The notes under the pieces are model-generated. The model did not search any database and was not told the origin of the DNA. It saw only the letters and a program-made list of their open reading frames with translations. A stretch of 64,000 nucleotides of DNA. Origin: Pirellulales bacterium. GTDB taxonomy: Bacteria > Planctomycetota > Planctomycetia > Pirellulales > Thermoguttaceae. Below are positions 9,238 to 20,100 of the stretch, one piece after another. The translations under genes were made by a program, and so were the position numbers. The stretch covers positions 31,779-95,778 of the forward strand of contig JADLEL010000186.1 in the NCBI GenBank assembly GCA_020846145.1, read 5' to 3'. Within the stretch, counting starts at the first letter, position 1. Every line of letters starts with the position of its first letter.

Positions 9238-9586
9238 ATAGGTATCTGGAATTGGAGTTGGCGCTAACTGGCACGTGGTCGGCTTCGTGGAGTATATCAC
9301 CGGCGCGACGAAGATTACCGACAGTTTTGCCACCGGCGGCGTAACCGGTTCGTCGGGCTGGTTCGTGGGCCAGATTTCCGGGAGCGGGGCGACGTTCGCG
9401 AACAATTACTACCTGGAGCGGTCGGGCCAGCCCAGCCCGGCGGTTTCGGGGGTGAGCAGCGCCACGCAGGCCCAGTTGAGCGACGCGAGTTTCGCGCTCC
9501 ACACGGGCGGCAGTACGCCGTGGGATTTCGTCAACACCTGGACGATGGACGAGTTGCCGGAGTTGCTGATCGTGACGGGGGCGTGA
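9238..9586 (+). pseudogene. C-terminal remnant of a GLUG-repeat surface protein
   Basis: The open frame reads GIGVGANWHVVGFVEYITGA, then KITDSFATGGVTGSSGWFVG, and ends DELPELLIVTGA. The G(F/L)VxY...TxSxATGxVTG pattern matches the GLUG motif found in large secreted bacterial adhesins, and the ending resembles their C-termini. No initiator or N-terminal part is present: the frame begins 4-7 bases after the RAYT stop codon. It is therefore interpreted as the tail of a gene destroyed by insertion or deletion. Confidence 0.6.
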
Positions 9587-9615
9587 GAGGAATACACTTT
9601 CCTTGCTCAGGTTCG

Positions 9616-9714
9616 GCGGCGCGAGGGAGTCAGTCCCATTTTCGCGGCGATTGAGCATTTTTACGGCACCATCATCTTTTGCGCCGCGAAAATCGGGACA
9701 GTCCCCTGTGAACG
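9616..9714 (-). repeat. GGGACTGTCCC palindromic repeat, copy B (inverted)
   Basis: This is the reverse complement of copy A (7919-8017), with only a few mismatches over about 99 bp, including the central ATGATGGTGCCG-type loop. It closes the 1.8-kb segment that holds the SUMF1 fragment, RAYT and GLUG fragment, and lies between that segment and the convergent isomerase gene. Confidence 0.85.
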
Positions 9715-9724
9715 GTCGTGGCGA

Positions 9725-11203
9725 TCAAATAGACACCTTTTCCATGCCCATCAGGTCGGCCAATTGGCCGAGTTGGCGGCGGTACTCGCCATGCACGATG
9801 ATGGCGTGGTGGGCGAAACCCGCCTGGGCGACCATCTTCACGTATTCCCGGATGGGCCGATCGATCTTGACGATGAGCGAAACATCGTGAATCGGCAGCG
9901 CGGGCAGGTCCATGATTTCGCCGCGGCAGATCAGCATCCGCCAGCCCAGGGCGTCGCGAATCCAGTGGCTCATCGTGCAGGGGCCGGGGTCGTAGGTGAA
10001 TTCGTAGCTGAAACCGTTGCCTTCGAGTCCCCATTGTTCGGCGGAGGGGGTGATAATCGGCTTGGCGTCCTTGCGGCACTGCGTCGGATCGGCGAATCCG
10101 TGGCCCAAGAACATCATCGCGTTCCGCTTCACGTCGAACTCGGAGAATTCGCCGAAGAAGGGCGTCTTGCCGGAAAAGGCGCGCAGCACCTTCATCATGA
10201 TGAGTCCCAGGATGTCGCCTTCGGTCACGCTCATCACTTCCCCCTTGGCATGGAGTTCGGCCATGCCGAGGAAGGAGGTGGCTTTGGTCTTGGCCTCGAC
10301 GAAATGCTGGCCCAACAGCACGATGCCGTCGAGGCGGAACCGGTCGGCCACGCGCTGGAGCGCGACGGCCACCCGGGCGGCGGCGGCGATGTCGCGATCG
10401 AGCACGCCCTTGATTTCGTATTCGGCATGAACCTTCGCGACGAGTTTGCGCACCTCGGCATCGTTTTCCGCGATCGATTCCCACAGATCCAGGAGGTGGC
10501 TGATCTGGATGTTGATCACTTCGGGCCCGAGCGTGCCCTTAACCATCGTCTTGTCGAATTCGAAGTCGAACATGCCGCGGAAGACCTGTCCGATGGAGCC
10601 GAAGGTCATGGTTTTCAGGCGTTTATGGATCGTAGCCACGTCGATGTATTCGTCGATCCGGCGGTATGCCTCGTCATCGTGGATGCTGCCCACGATGACC
10701 TCGACGTTCTCGTACTTGCCCATTTTTTTGAAGCCGGCGATGAGCTGAATGATCGACATCATGCCGCTCTCGCGGAGCGCGTCTTCGTAATTGCACTTCA
10801 GGTCCATCGTGTCGTGCGACTGCGAAATGTAGATCAGAATCGGCACGCCGGGAATGTGCGAGAGCAATTGGTGGGTATAGTAATCGGGTACGTAGGAGCG
10901 CTCGGTGATGATAAGCAAGTCGATTTGCTCGTCGCGGAAGACTTTTCCGGCGTGGTCGGCGGAGTCGATCGTTTCGACTAAACCGGGATAGACGATATCG
11001 TGCTTTTTCTTCAGCCGATCGAGCACGATTTGAGTGTCTCGAACGAGCTTTTCCCTCATTTCCGGGTACATCCGCCAGTATTCGAAAAAGGCGCCGGACA
11101 TCAGGCCGATCTTCAGCGGCCTTTTGCTCAAAATGCGGTCGCGCGAAAGCAGATCGCCGAACACATCGCCCCGGGCGGTTTCGAAAGATTGCATTTCGGA
11201 CAT
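9725..11203 (-). CDS. L-fucose/L-arabinose isomerase-family protein
   Basis: The protein has 492 aa and is probably cytoplasmic. It resembles the fucose/arabinose isomerase fold, whose members interconvert aldoses and ketoses with a metal ion. Supporting segments are GLMSGAFFEYWRMYP at the N-terminus, LDGIVLLGQHFVEA, EGDILGLIMMKVLRAFSGK-TPFFGEF (compare the AraA pattern) and HGFADPTQCRKD. The start at 11203 is chosen because AAAGGA lies 7-9 bp upstream; the ORF-track start at 11488 runs into the transporter gene. It follows the RhaT-like gene by 65 bp on the same strand. The neighbours suggest a deoxysugar such as rhamnose or fucose. The exact substrate is not settled. Confidence 0.8.
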   Translation of the reverse strand: MSEMQSFETARGDVFGDLLSRDRILSKRPLKIGLMSGAFFEYWRMYPEMREKLVRDTQIVLDRLKKKHDIVYPGLVETIDSADHAGKVFRDEQIDLLIITERSYVPDYYTHQLLSHIPGVPILIYISQSHDTMDLKCNYEDALRESGMMSIIQLIAGFKKMGKYENVEVIVGSIHDDEAYRRIDEYIDVATIHKRLKTMTFGSIGQVFRGMFDFEFDKTMVKGTLGPEVINIQISHLLDLWESIAENDAEVRKLVAKVHAEYEIKGVLDRDIAAAARVAVALQRVADRFRLDGIVLLGQHFVEAKTKATSFLGMAELHAKGEVMSVTEGDILGLIMMKVLRAFSGKTPFFGEFSEFDVKRNAMMFLGHGFADPTQCRKDAKPIITPSAEQWGLEGNGFSYEFTYDPGPCTMSHWIRDALGWRMLICRGEIMDLPALPIHDVSLIVKIDRPIREYVKMVAQAGFAHHAIIVHGEYRRQLGQLADLMGMEKVSI

Positions 11204-11268
11204 CGTTTTTTCCTTTCGGCGGAAGACCCGGCGCGGCCGGGATCGAAATCGCTTAGATTTTTTGGGAA

Positions 11269-12363
11269 TCAATGCTCCGTAATCGCGGCGCTGGAGGGAG
11301 TGGACGGGGAGTCGGCCTGGCGCGAAAACAGGTACGCCACCGGACCGCTCACGACCGTCGAGAGGATCAGCGCCGCCAGGCCGCACCAGACATAGGACCA
11401 AGTCCGCCTGCCGACGCCTTTCCACTCGCGGTAATACAATCCCCAGAGATTGCTGAAAAAAATCACGAACGCCAGATGAATCGGCCAACTCGCGAAGTCG
11501 TAGCGACCCATCTTGGTTTTACCCATGCCGAACCAGAAGAACTCCTGGGCGCCGACCGCGCCGGCGAGCACCGCCAGAAAATAATACAGCGCCAGTTGCT
11601 TTGCGGGACCGCGGCGGTAATCGCCCCAGGAGCGGTGAACGGCATTCAAGATGAGGCAAGCCGCGAGATTGGCGACAAAATTGCCGATCATCAGCGGCAC
11701 CACCGCGGCGGTATTCTTCCAAATATCCGGAACGTCGAATTGCTGCCGGGCCAGTTCGGCGATGGGCGCGCCGGCTTCGATGCCGAAATTGCAGAAGGAG
11801 CTCATGACGCCCGAAACGAGCGCCGCCAGGAATCCCTTGCCCAAGTGAAACTCCTTGACGCCTTCCTGCTTTTGTTCGGCCGTCAACTCGGCTTCCTTGC
11901 GCATGCCGGCGTAGCCGCAGAGCGCGATGCCCAACAAACAGAGGGGCATCCCCAACAGCGAGACGAGGTTCGACGCATTTCCGACCAGTTCCCCCAGCGT
12001 TCCCTTGAAAATAGGAGGCACCAGAGTGCCTAGTACCGTGCATAGTCCCAGGACGACGGCCATACCCAGCGACATACCCAGCCAGCGCAGCGCCAATCCG
12101 AAAGTCAGTCCGCCGATCCCCCAAAGAAAACCGAAGAAAAACACTTGCGCGAGGGTCTGGGAATCGGCGGCGGCCAGCAGATCGGCAAAGTGCGGGATCG
12201 TGCAGAAGGCGATCGCCAGCGGGGCCGCCAAGTACGCGACGAAGTTCGCCACCAGCCAGCCGGTTTCCCAATTCCAGCGTTCGATTTTGCGTAAGGGAGC
12301 ATAAAAACTACCGGCCGCCAAACCGCCCACGGCATGAAGAAATACGCCCGATAACGGATTCAT
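11269..12363 (-). CDS. rhaT: RhaT-like L-rhamnose/proton symporter
   Basis: This 364-aa inner-membrane transporter has about ten hydrophobic segments. The opening matches E. coli RhaT in layout: AGSFYAPLRKIERWNWETGW aligns with its [20 protein letters not shown], and WGIGGLTFGLALRWLGMSLG aligns with its [20 protein letters not shown]. Known RhaT imports L-rhamnose with protons. I prefer the ATG at 12363 (GGGAAC upstream) over 12375. It is the first gene of a minus-strand operon with the isomerase. A two-site direct-repeat operator lies about 90 bp upstream, next to the divergent AraC gene. Substrate is inferred from family and context. Confidence 0.9.
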   Translation of the reverse strand: MNPLSGVFLHAVGGLAAGSFYAPLRKIERWNWETGWLVANFVAYLAAPLAIAFCTIPHFADLLAAADSQTLAQVFFFGFLWGIGGLTFGLALRWLGMSLGMAVVLGLCTVLGTLVPPIFKGTLGELVGNASNLVSLLGMPLCLLGIALCGYAGMRKEAELTAEQKQEGVKEFHLGKGFLAALVSGVMSSFCNFGIEAGAPIAELARQQFDVPDIWKNTAAVVPLMIGNFVANLAACLILNAVHRSWGDYRRGPAKQLALYYFLAVLAGAVGAQEFFWFGMGKTKMGRYDFASWPIHLAFVIFFSNLWGLYYREWKGVGRRTWSYVWCGLAALILSTVVSGPVAYLFSRQADSPSTPSSAAITEH

Positions 12364-12900
12364 AACGGTTCCCATGCAAGGTGCGTCACTTGGCGGAGAA
12401 TCGGCATCATGCCTCGATTATCGAGCATCGAAGGTATAATTCAAGTGCCAATTTGCGACAATCTATGGCTCTTTTACGACAATCGAAAAAGCAGCGCAAT
12501 GCATCGTTCACGGCCGAAGTCCTGTATGCGCAGCGGGAGAATATGATTCGGGCGGCGCGAATGGCGGATCGAATGCGGATCGTTCGACTGCGGCGAATTC
12601 GCATTCCCTTGCGCTTGACAATTCTGTCTCTTTTGCGGGAAAATGGACTCTTTCCGCCTGAAAGCACAATAAGTTATGCGCGATTTCGGGAGGACAAGGA
12701 TTGCGATTTCAAAAACGCAAAAAAACCGCCGGTCCGTTTGATAGGCGAGATGATTCGCGCCCCCCACGACTCGGCGGAATCCTCGCCTGAACGGTTTCGG
12801 TTTAGCGAATGCGGAATATTGCGACAGGCTCCCGCGGCGCGAAATCGCGCGCTCCCGCGGCTCGACGAAGACGAAGGACCTTTCGCGGAGGACGTCGAAG
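12364..12900. other. Divergent regulatory region between rhaT and araC-type gene
   Basis: This stretch holds the operator at 12453-12481 but no supported gene. The long plus-strand ORF 12381-13625 crossing it is a shadow of the AraC-type gene. The stretch is less GC-rich than the genes on either side. Confidence 0.7.
12453..12481 (-). promoter_or_regulatory. Direct-repeat operator, copy 1 (upstream of rhaT)
   Basis: Read toward rhaT, the site is TGTCGTAAAA, then 11 bp, then TGTCGCAA. The two TGTCG half-sites are exactly 21 bp apart, two helical turns, which is the classic spacing for AraC-family dimers on direct repeats. The downstream edge is 90 bp before the rhaT ATG. The same architecture occurs at 13997-14025. 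Binding by the adjacent AraC protein is inference. Confidence 0.65.
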
Positions 12901-13824
12901 ATGCAGATTTCGGAGAAAGAATACTTCCATTACATTCCCGTGTCCGAGTGGGACGTGCAGTGGGGGCTGTACGTGACGGGAGCAGGTTGCGGCACCTTTC
13001 CCGGCGACAAACCGTATCCGCAACTGGTGCATCCCGATCTGTATCAATACGCTTGGGAAAAAGGGCGCGTCTTGCCCGAGTATCAAATCGTGTACATTCT
13101 CCGCGGCGAAGGCATCTTCGAGTCGGCCCCCACCGGCGCCCTTGCGATCCGCGGCCCTTGCGTGCTGTTGACCTTCCCCGGCGTCTGGCACCGCTACCGG
13201 CCGACGGGCAAGACGGGTTGGAGCGAGTGCTGGGCGGGCTTGAGCGGCGAACACCTGCATCGCCTCCTCCGGCAAGGCTTTATTTCGCCGAACAGTCCGC
13301 TCTTGAAGGTCGAGGACGACGCGCGGCTGCGCAAGGCCTGGGATTCGTTTTTCGATCAGGTTCGGCTCGACGCCACGCGTTCGCATTCCATCGCCGCCGG
13401 CGCGATGCTGATCCTGGCCGAAGCGCTCGAGGCCGCCCAAGTGCGGCCCATGCCGCCCGATCCCCGCACCTGCATCTCGCCCTCCGAGGACGCCCTGGTG
13501 GCCGAAGCCATCCAGTGGATTTGGGACCACAGCCAGCGGCCGATGATCGTGAAAAACGTGGTGGCGCAACTCCCGGTGACGCGGCGTTCCCTCGAACGCC
13601 GCTTCCGCCGCGCCGTGGGGCATAGCATTCTCGACGAAATCAACCGCTGCCGGCTCGAACGCGCCAAGTGGCTGCTGAAAGAGACCGATCTGCCGATCAA
13701 GGGCGTGGCGATGTCGGCCGGCTTCTCGCGGACCAAGCGGATGAACGAAGTCTTCCTGCGGAACCTGGGATTGTCCGCGGCGAATTATCGCGCGCAAATA
13801 CGCCGAGAATCTTCCAATTCTTGA
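12901..13824 (+). CDS. AraC-family transcriptional regulator
   Basis: This is a 307-aa regulator. An N-terminal sensing domain (about residues 1-170) carries a cupin-like stretch YQIVYILRGEGIFES...VLLTFPGVWHRYRP, typical of AraC sugar-binding arms. The C-terminal 100 residues form the double helix-turn-helix: VVAQLPVTRRSLERRFRRAV followed by IKGVAMSAGFSRTKRMNEVF. The second helix-turn-helix keeps the family pattern GFSxxxxxxxxFxxxxGxSxxxYR. The gene diverges from rhaT and sits between two copies of a direct-repeat operator, one before rhaT and one before the PEP-CTERM giant. It probably controls both. The inducer is unknown, with rhamnose-like sugars the first candidates. Confidence 0.93.
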   Translation: MQISEKEYFHYIPVSEWDVQWGLYVTGAGCGTFPGDKPYPQLVHPDLYQYAWEKGRVLPEYQIVYILRGEGIFESAPTGALAIRGPCVLLTFPGVWHRYRPTGKTGWSECWAGLSGEHLHRLLRQGFISPNSPLLKVEDDARLRKAWDSFFDQVRLDATRSHSIAAGAMLILAEALEAAQVRPMPPDPRTCISPSEDALVAEAIQWIWDHSQRPMIVKNVVAQLPVTRRSLERRFRRAVGHSILDEINRCRLERAKWLLKETDLPIKGVAMSAGFSRTKRMNEVFLRNLGLSAANYRAQIRRESSNS

Positions 13825-14160
13825 ACCGTGAAATAGGCGTTTACGATTTCACCTTCTCATGCAGGAAGGGCGTTCTTTCGAAAACACCCGCAGACAAATG
13901 TCTAGGGAATTGACCTCGTGGAAGGGTTAAAAAACGACCGAAAGCATCTCAAGCTAAACCACCATTCGGCGAGGAAATGGAGTTATCGCGCCAATCTGTC
14001 GCAAAACGGCTATATATTGTCGCAAGTTGGTACTTGTTTTCACCCGTTACGGGTGCTTATAGTGCCAATATATGGTTAATTTTGCCAACTTATCATGGTT
14101 TGAAGATTCACATTTTTCGACTTTCTTCGACCCTGTTTACTTACTTGTTGAAGGTGCTTT
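13825..14160. other. Upstream region of the PEP-CTERM gene
   Basis: This AT-richer intergenic stretch contains the second operator copy (13997-14025) and AGTGCCAAT at 14061-14069, which also occurs at 12444-12452 beside operator copy 1. It also holds a small palindrome CACCCGTTACGGGTG at 14041-14055. No gene is supported. Confidence 0.65.
13997..14025 (+). promoter_or_regulatory. Direct-repeat operator, copy 2 (upstream of PEP-CTERM gene)
   Basis: TGTCGCAAAA at 13997-14006 and TGTCGCAA at 14018-14025 repeat with exactly 21-bp spacing. The box has the same half-site order and the same orientation toward its downstream gene as copy 1 has toward rhaT. The 11-bp spacers also match at 7 positions. 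The box ends 135 bp before the ATG at 14161. Confidence 0.65.
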
Positions 14161-17100
14161 ATGAATTCCAGGCTTCGGATGTCAATAATTGTTTCGGCGC
14201 ATTGCCTTGTCGGTATGTTTGCCTTACTTATGATCTTTAGTCCCACCACGGCGGCGACCTTCACCTGGGACGGCGATGGCGGCGACGGCATGATTAACAA
14301 TGGGGCGAACTGGGTCGGCGGGGCCTCGCCGAACTGGACGACCACGACCACCGACTCGATCGTTTTCGATGCCGTAGCGGGCGGAGCGAGCACGACGCCG
14401 CAAACGGCGGCGGGCGATAATTATATCGGCGGCAACCAAACGGGAAGCGGGGTGGTTCCGATTCCGGTGTTCACCTTTAACGCCGGCGCTCCCGCCTACA
14501 CGTTTAACTACACCAATAGCACCGATTACCTGGTCCTGCGCCGAACTACGGCTTCGGGCACCCCTTACAATCTCTTGGAGAATAAGAGTTCCGCGACGCA
14601 AACGTTCAACGTGAATTTCGGCGCTACCCGACGCGCCGCCATTTCCGCCACCGCCGGCGATCTCGTCTTCAATGGCGAATTTGCCCCCGGCTATCAGAGC
14701 ACCACCAGCGGTTCCGGCTGGATCAGAATCGAAGGCGCCCACAATGTTTACCTTAACGGCATTATCTTCGGTGCGTCGGGCTTGGATACCAACAGTGCCC
14801 AACTCATCGCCATTGACGGCGGCGGCGGCGCGGTCGCCATCGGCGATGCCGGCACGGCGTGGAATGGGAAGCTCGTGCTGAGCGGCGATACGCTCGACGC
14901 CACCCGTGGGCGCAGCGATGGCCGGCTCCTTGCCACGAACAATAATTCGTTCGGCGGCACGGGCGGCGGCACCTACATCATGTCCACGCCGACGGCCTCG
15001 CAGAGTTCCACGCAACTCGGCACGGGAAGAGTCGAACTCGACAACGCTTTTGGGGTTACCGTGGGCGAGTCCTTCGGGCTGGAAGGCCGCGGCGGCGCGG
15101 CGGCAACCGCTTTTCACATCTTGAATACGAGCGGCAACAACACCATCAACGGGAACCTCTTCAACAGCGGCGGCGGGGGCAACTTCATTCCCGCCACGGC
15201 CATCGATCAGACCGAGTACAACCTCGGCTCCAACGGCGGCAGCCTCACGATTTCGGGCAACATCACCCAAGGCCAGACGACCGGCGCTCGCAATCTCAAT
15301 TTGGGAGGAATCAGCACCGCGAATAACACCATTTCCGGCGTTATCCAGCAAGCGGCCGGAGCATCTGCCTGGAATCTCGTGAAACGCGATGCCGGCAAGT
15401 GGATCCTCGCGGGCGCGAACACCTACACCGGCACGACGACGATTTCCGGCGGTACGCTCGTCTTGGACAGCACCGGATCGATCGCCGCTTCCTCTTCGAT
15501 CAACGTGCAGAGCGGCACTTTCGACGTCTCCGCCGTTGCGGGCGGATTCATCTTGGGCGGCACGCAAACGCTCAAAGGCGGCGGCGCCGTTACGGGCGCC
15601 GTCACCACTACCAGCGGCAGCATCCTTGCCCCGGGGGCCAGCGCGGGCACAATTACCTTGAACGGCCCGTTGTCGCTGGTTGACGGCACCGTTCTGCAAT
15701 ATGAGTTGAGCAACAATATCGCGAGCGGCAACGATCGCATCCAACTCAACGGCAATCTGACGCTTTCGGGCAGCAGCACCTTGGCCGTTACCATGCTCAA
15801 CGGCGCGCTGGGGACCGGCTCGTACCGGCTGATCGATTACACGGGCACGCTTACGGGCAACGCCGGCAATTTTGCCCTTTCGGGATTGGCCAGCGGATCG
15901 ACCCGGCAGTCGTTCAGTCTGCTCACGGGCAACGACGTCGGCGGGACGGCCAACCAGGTCAATCTCAAGGTGACGGGCGCAGCGCAAAATATCGCCTGGA
16001 AAAACGGCGTCAGTTCGTACAATTGGGAACTCGTCGGCGCGGCGAGCAACTGGACGAGCAGCGACGGAAAATTCTACAATCTCGACAATGTAACATTCAA
16101 TAACACCGGTTCCAACGCCTCGAACATCAATCTTACGACCACGTTGAATCCCGCTTCGCTCACGTTCACGAACAACAGCGGCCACAATTACGCGTTTGCC
16201 GGCGGCGGGGCCATTGTCGGGAGCACGATCCCGCTGGCGCTCGGCGGATCGGGGAATGCGACCTTCGGCAACTCGGCCGCGAACACCTTCGGCGACGTCA
16301 CGGTCAGCGGCGCGGGAACCTTAACCTTCAGCAACACGGCCGCGAACACGTTGGGCAACGTCAGCGTCAGCGGCGGGAATCTGACCTTCGCCAACGGCGC
16401 GAACGCGAACGCGCTGGGCAACCTCACGATCGGCGGCGGAACGGTGAACGTGGCCAACGGCGCGGCGAATACCTTTGCCAGCCTCGCCTTGAATGGCGGC
16501 ACGCTGACCTTCAATCAGAGCGTGGACGTTTCGCTGGCCAATGCCCTCACCGGGGCCGGCAACTTGCAGCAGCAAGGCTCACGCATCCTCACGATTGCCG
16601 GCACGACTTCCGGTTTCACCGGTTCGGTGGCGGTCGCCGCGGGCGCCACGCTGCAGATTACCGCTTCCACGGCGTTCACTTCCGCCAGCGGGATTACGGT
16701 CGCCTCCGGCGCCACGCTGGAACTGGTGAAAGCCAACGTCGGCACGACGAGCACGGCGCCGGTCCATGTCGGCGGGGCGGGCGTGGGCGGCAACGGCGCG
16801 GTCATGGACAACTCGACGTTCGCCGGCGGCACGGACACCTACGGCGTCCTCCATAATGTCGTTCTAACCGGCGACACGACGATTGCCAACACGAACCCCG
16901 CCGGAGTCTGGGGATTTGGTTTCAGCACCATTCACGCTCCGCTCTCCGCCACCAATCTTCCCGGCACGTTGCAGGGAAATGGTTATACCTTGACGAAGAT
17001 CGGCGTCGGCGAAATTGATATCGAAAACGTCTTCGATACCCATCTGGGGAATATCAACGTTTTCGGCGGCAACCTTGTCTTCCAATACGAAGCTACCCTG

Positions 17101-20100
17101 GGAAGCAATCCCGGCGTCGTCACCATTAACGATACGGATGCGTCAAGCAAGGATGCCGCTCTCGGCCTTTACCAGACTCCGGAAATCCACGGCAAGCCGA
17201 TCACGATCGGAGCGAACGGCGGTGGAGTTACGGCTTGGCGAGGCACCATTCAGATGATTTCGCCCATCACCACCACGGCCGGCAGCGGCGGCCTGCGATT
17301 GAGGTACTCGCGATCCACCGGCAGTTTTTACTTGCGCGGCCCCATCACCGGTCCCGGCGGGCTTACCTCTTCGGCGAGTGCCGCGGCTCCCCGAATTTAC
17401 CTCTCCAATGACAGCAACACTTTCACCGGCGAGATCGTCGTCCAGAGCGGCAACCTGGTCATCGGCGAAGCCGGTACGACCGGCTCGCTCGGCGCCGCCG
17501 CTTCCATCGAGTTGCAGGGGGGCGTCCTCGCTTGGAATCTGAATAAGGCCTATACCGTCGCCAAAACCTACTTCGGGGCCGGCGGCGTCGATTTCGGCGA
17601 AAACAACGTCGTCCGGCAACTCCCCAACGCCGTCGTAACCGTGAACCTCGACAGCACCTACTCCGGACCGACCAACATCTACCAGGGCAAAGTAATCCTG
17701 AAAACCAACAACGGCTTCGGCGCCGATGGCGGCAACGTCTCGGTCTTGAGCAATGCGACGAGCACGACGGGCGGGGAACTCGATCTCGATAACGCGGCAG
17801 GATTGACGATTAACCAAAACTTTATTGCGGCCGGTTCCGGCGGCTACGGCGGCTTCTTCTACGGCGGCCCGGGAGTGATCCGCAACGTCGCCGGCGCGAA
17901 CAAAATCAACGGCGGCATCAACTTGAACACCGGAAACGGATTGATCGTCTCCGCGGGAGGTTCGCTCGAACTGGCGGGGACGATCGGCAACCTCGCCGCG
18001 TCCGCGGAGCGGGCCATCGTGCTGGGCGGAACGGCGCCCGGGCTGGTTTCCGGCTCGATCGCCGATGGAACCGCCGCCCGCACGATGTTGGAAAAAATCG
18101 GCGCGGGAACGTGGACCATCTCCGGCTATGGTTATAGCACCGGCGCGACCAACATTTACGAGGGCGCCTTGGCGCTAACGGGCGGCGCGGGCCTCGGCAC
18201 CGCCGCCATCACGCTCGAAAAATCGTCGGCCACCTTCGACGTTTCCGCCCTCTCGGCCGGAGCGTTCTCTTTGGGCGGCGCGGGCGTACAGCAGGTTCTG
18301 CAAGGCGCCGGCACGGTGAAGGGCAACTTGGCCTTTTACAGCATAAACAACCTGATCTCGACCGGCGGTCCCGCGGTCATCAATTATCCTGCCGCGACTC
18401 CCAACTTGACGCAAAACGTCAACGCGCCAAGCGGCCCGCTGACGATCCAGGGCGATTTCAGCCTGGGCGACGGCGGCAACACGCTGCAATTCTCGCTCGC
18501 CGGCGCTCCCGGTAGCTCCAATAACGGCAAGATCACCGTTACCGCCGCGCTGACCAAAGGTCTGTATTACGACACCAACGTGCTGATCGTGCCCCAGACT
18601 TCGCTGACGGCGGGAAGATATACGCTGCTTTCGGCGAGTTCGGTCGTCGCCAATCCTTACGGCTTCGTCCTCGATCCGCTGTTGGACGCGGGCCAAAACA
18701 CCCGCTATGGATTTACCCTGGATAATGCCACCGATCCCAAGAAGTTGGACCTCGTGGTAACCGGCTCGAACGCCAACCTGACGTGGACGGGCGCCATCTC
18801 CGCCGACTGGGATCTAAAGTTAACGCCCAACTGGAGCGGCGCCGCGGACGAGAAGTTCTACCAAGCCGACGCGGTAACCTTCGGCGACGGTCCGACCGCC
18901 ACGGCGGTCAATCTCGCCGGGGTGCTGCGTCCGGCCTCGATCACGGTGAATTCCGCCTCCGATTACACCTTCGGCGGCACGAGTGGCCGGATCACCGGCG
19001 GCACGGGAATCGTCAAGAGCGGCTCCGGCGTTTTGACGATCTCGAACTATCACGATAACGGAACTCCCGCGCTTCTCACCGATGATTATTCGAACGATTT
19101 CACCGGCACGGTTACCATTGCCGGCGGCACCCTCAAGGTCGGCAACGCCTCCGCTTTGGGCAACTCGTCGAACGGCGGCGTGTACCCCAACGCCGGCACC
19201 GTCGTCGATGGCGGCACGCTGGACCTCAACGGCCAGAACGTCTCGCCCGAAACCATCGCCGTCAAGAATAACGGATCGCTAGTCAACAACGGCACGGCGA
19301 ACAGTTACTTGCTGTACGTCGAGCTTACCGGCAACGCCACGTTCGGCGGCTCGCGGTTCTGGCAGATCAACAGCGGAGCGGCTTCGCCGATGTTTACCCT
19401 GCCTTATCTCAAAGGCAACAACTTTGCTTTGACCAAGGTCGGGACCAACGAAGTCGATCTGACCGACATGGGCGAAACCAACCTGGGCGCTATTTTCATT
19501 CAAGCAGGGTCTCTGTGGTTTGTCGGCAGCACGACCATGGGCAACGCGGCCAGTACGGTCGCGATTTCCAACAACGCCCAATTGGTTTTGCAGGATTGCA
19601 CCGTGGTGCATGCAAAGCCGGTCGTGGTGGATGCCACGGGCGGCACGATCTTTACGTGGTCGGGCAATAATACCATGAGCGGGGGGATTGCCTTGAACGG
19701 CGCCGGAACGCTGAGCACCGGCAACGGTTCGACGTTGACCCTAAACGGCGTCATTTCGGGCGCCGGCGGTCTGACCAAGATCAATTACAACGCGGCGGGC
19801 GGGACGGTAATCCTCGGCGGTAACAACAGCTACCAAGGCCCGACCTTGATCTCGGCGGGCAAGCTGGAATTGACCGCGACGGGCCAGATTTCCACGGCCT
19901 CCGCCATTACCAACAACGCCACTTTCCAGATCGACGGCGGCACGCATGCCCTGGGCACGATCGGCGGGACTGGGGCGATGTACGTGTTCGGAACTTCGGC
20001 GGTCACGGCCGTATCGATTACGCAAGGCGCGCTGTCGATCGGCGGTGCCGCTCCGGCAGTTGCCGCTGCGGCGGCCGTGCCCGAACCGGGGATGTGGTCG

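Noticed and set aside
12381-13625. 414-aa plus-strand ORF overlapping the AraC gene
   Set aside because: It runs from the intergenic region into an R/P-rich shadow of the AraC gene in another frame, with no domain.
14224-16185. 653-aa minus-strand ORF inside the PEP-CTERM gene
   Set aside because: It is a shadow of repeat-rich GC coding DNA. The plus frame has a signal peptide, repeats and a PEP-CTERM end; the minus frame has no motif and odd composition (A, R, E, G).
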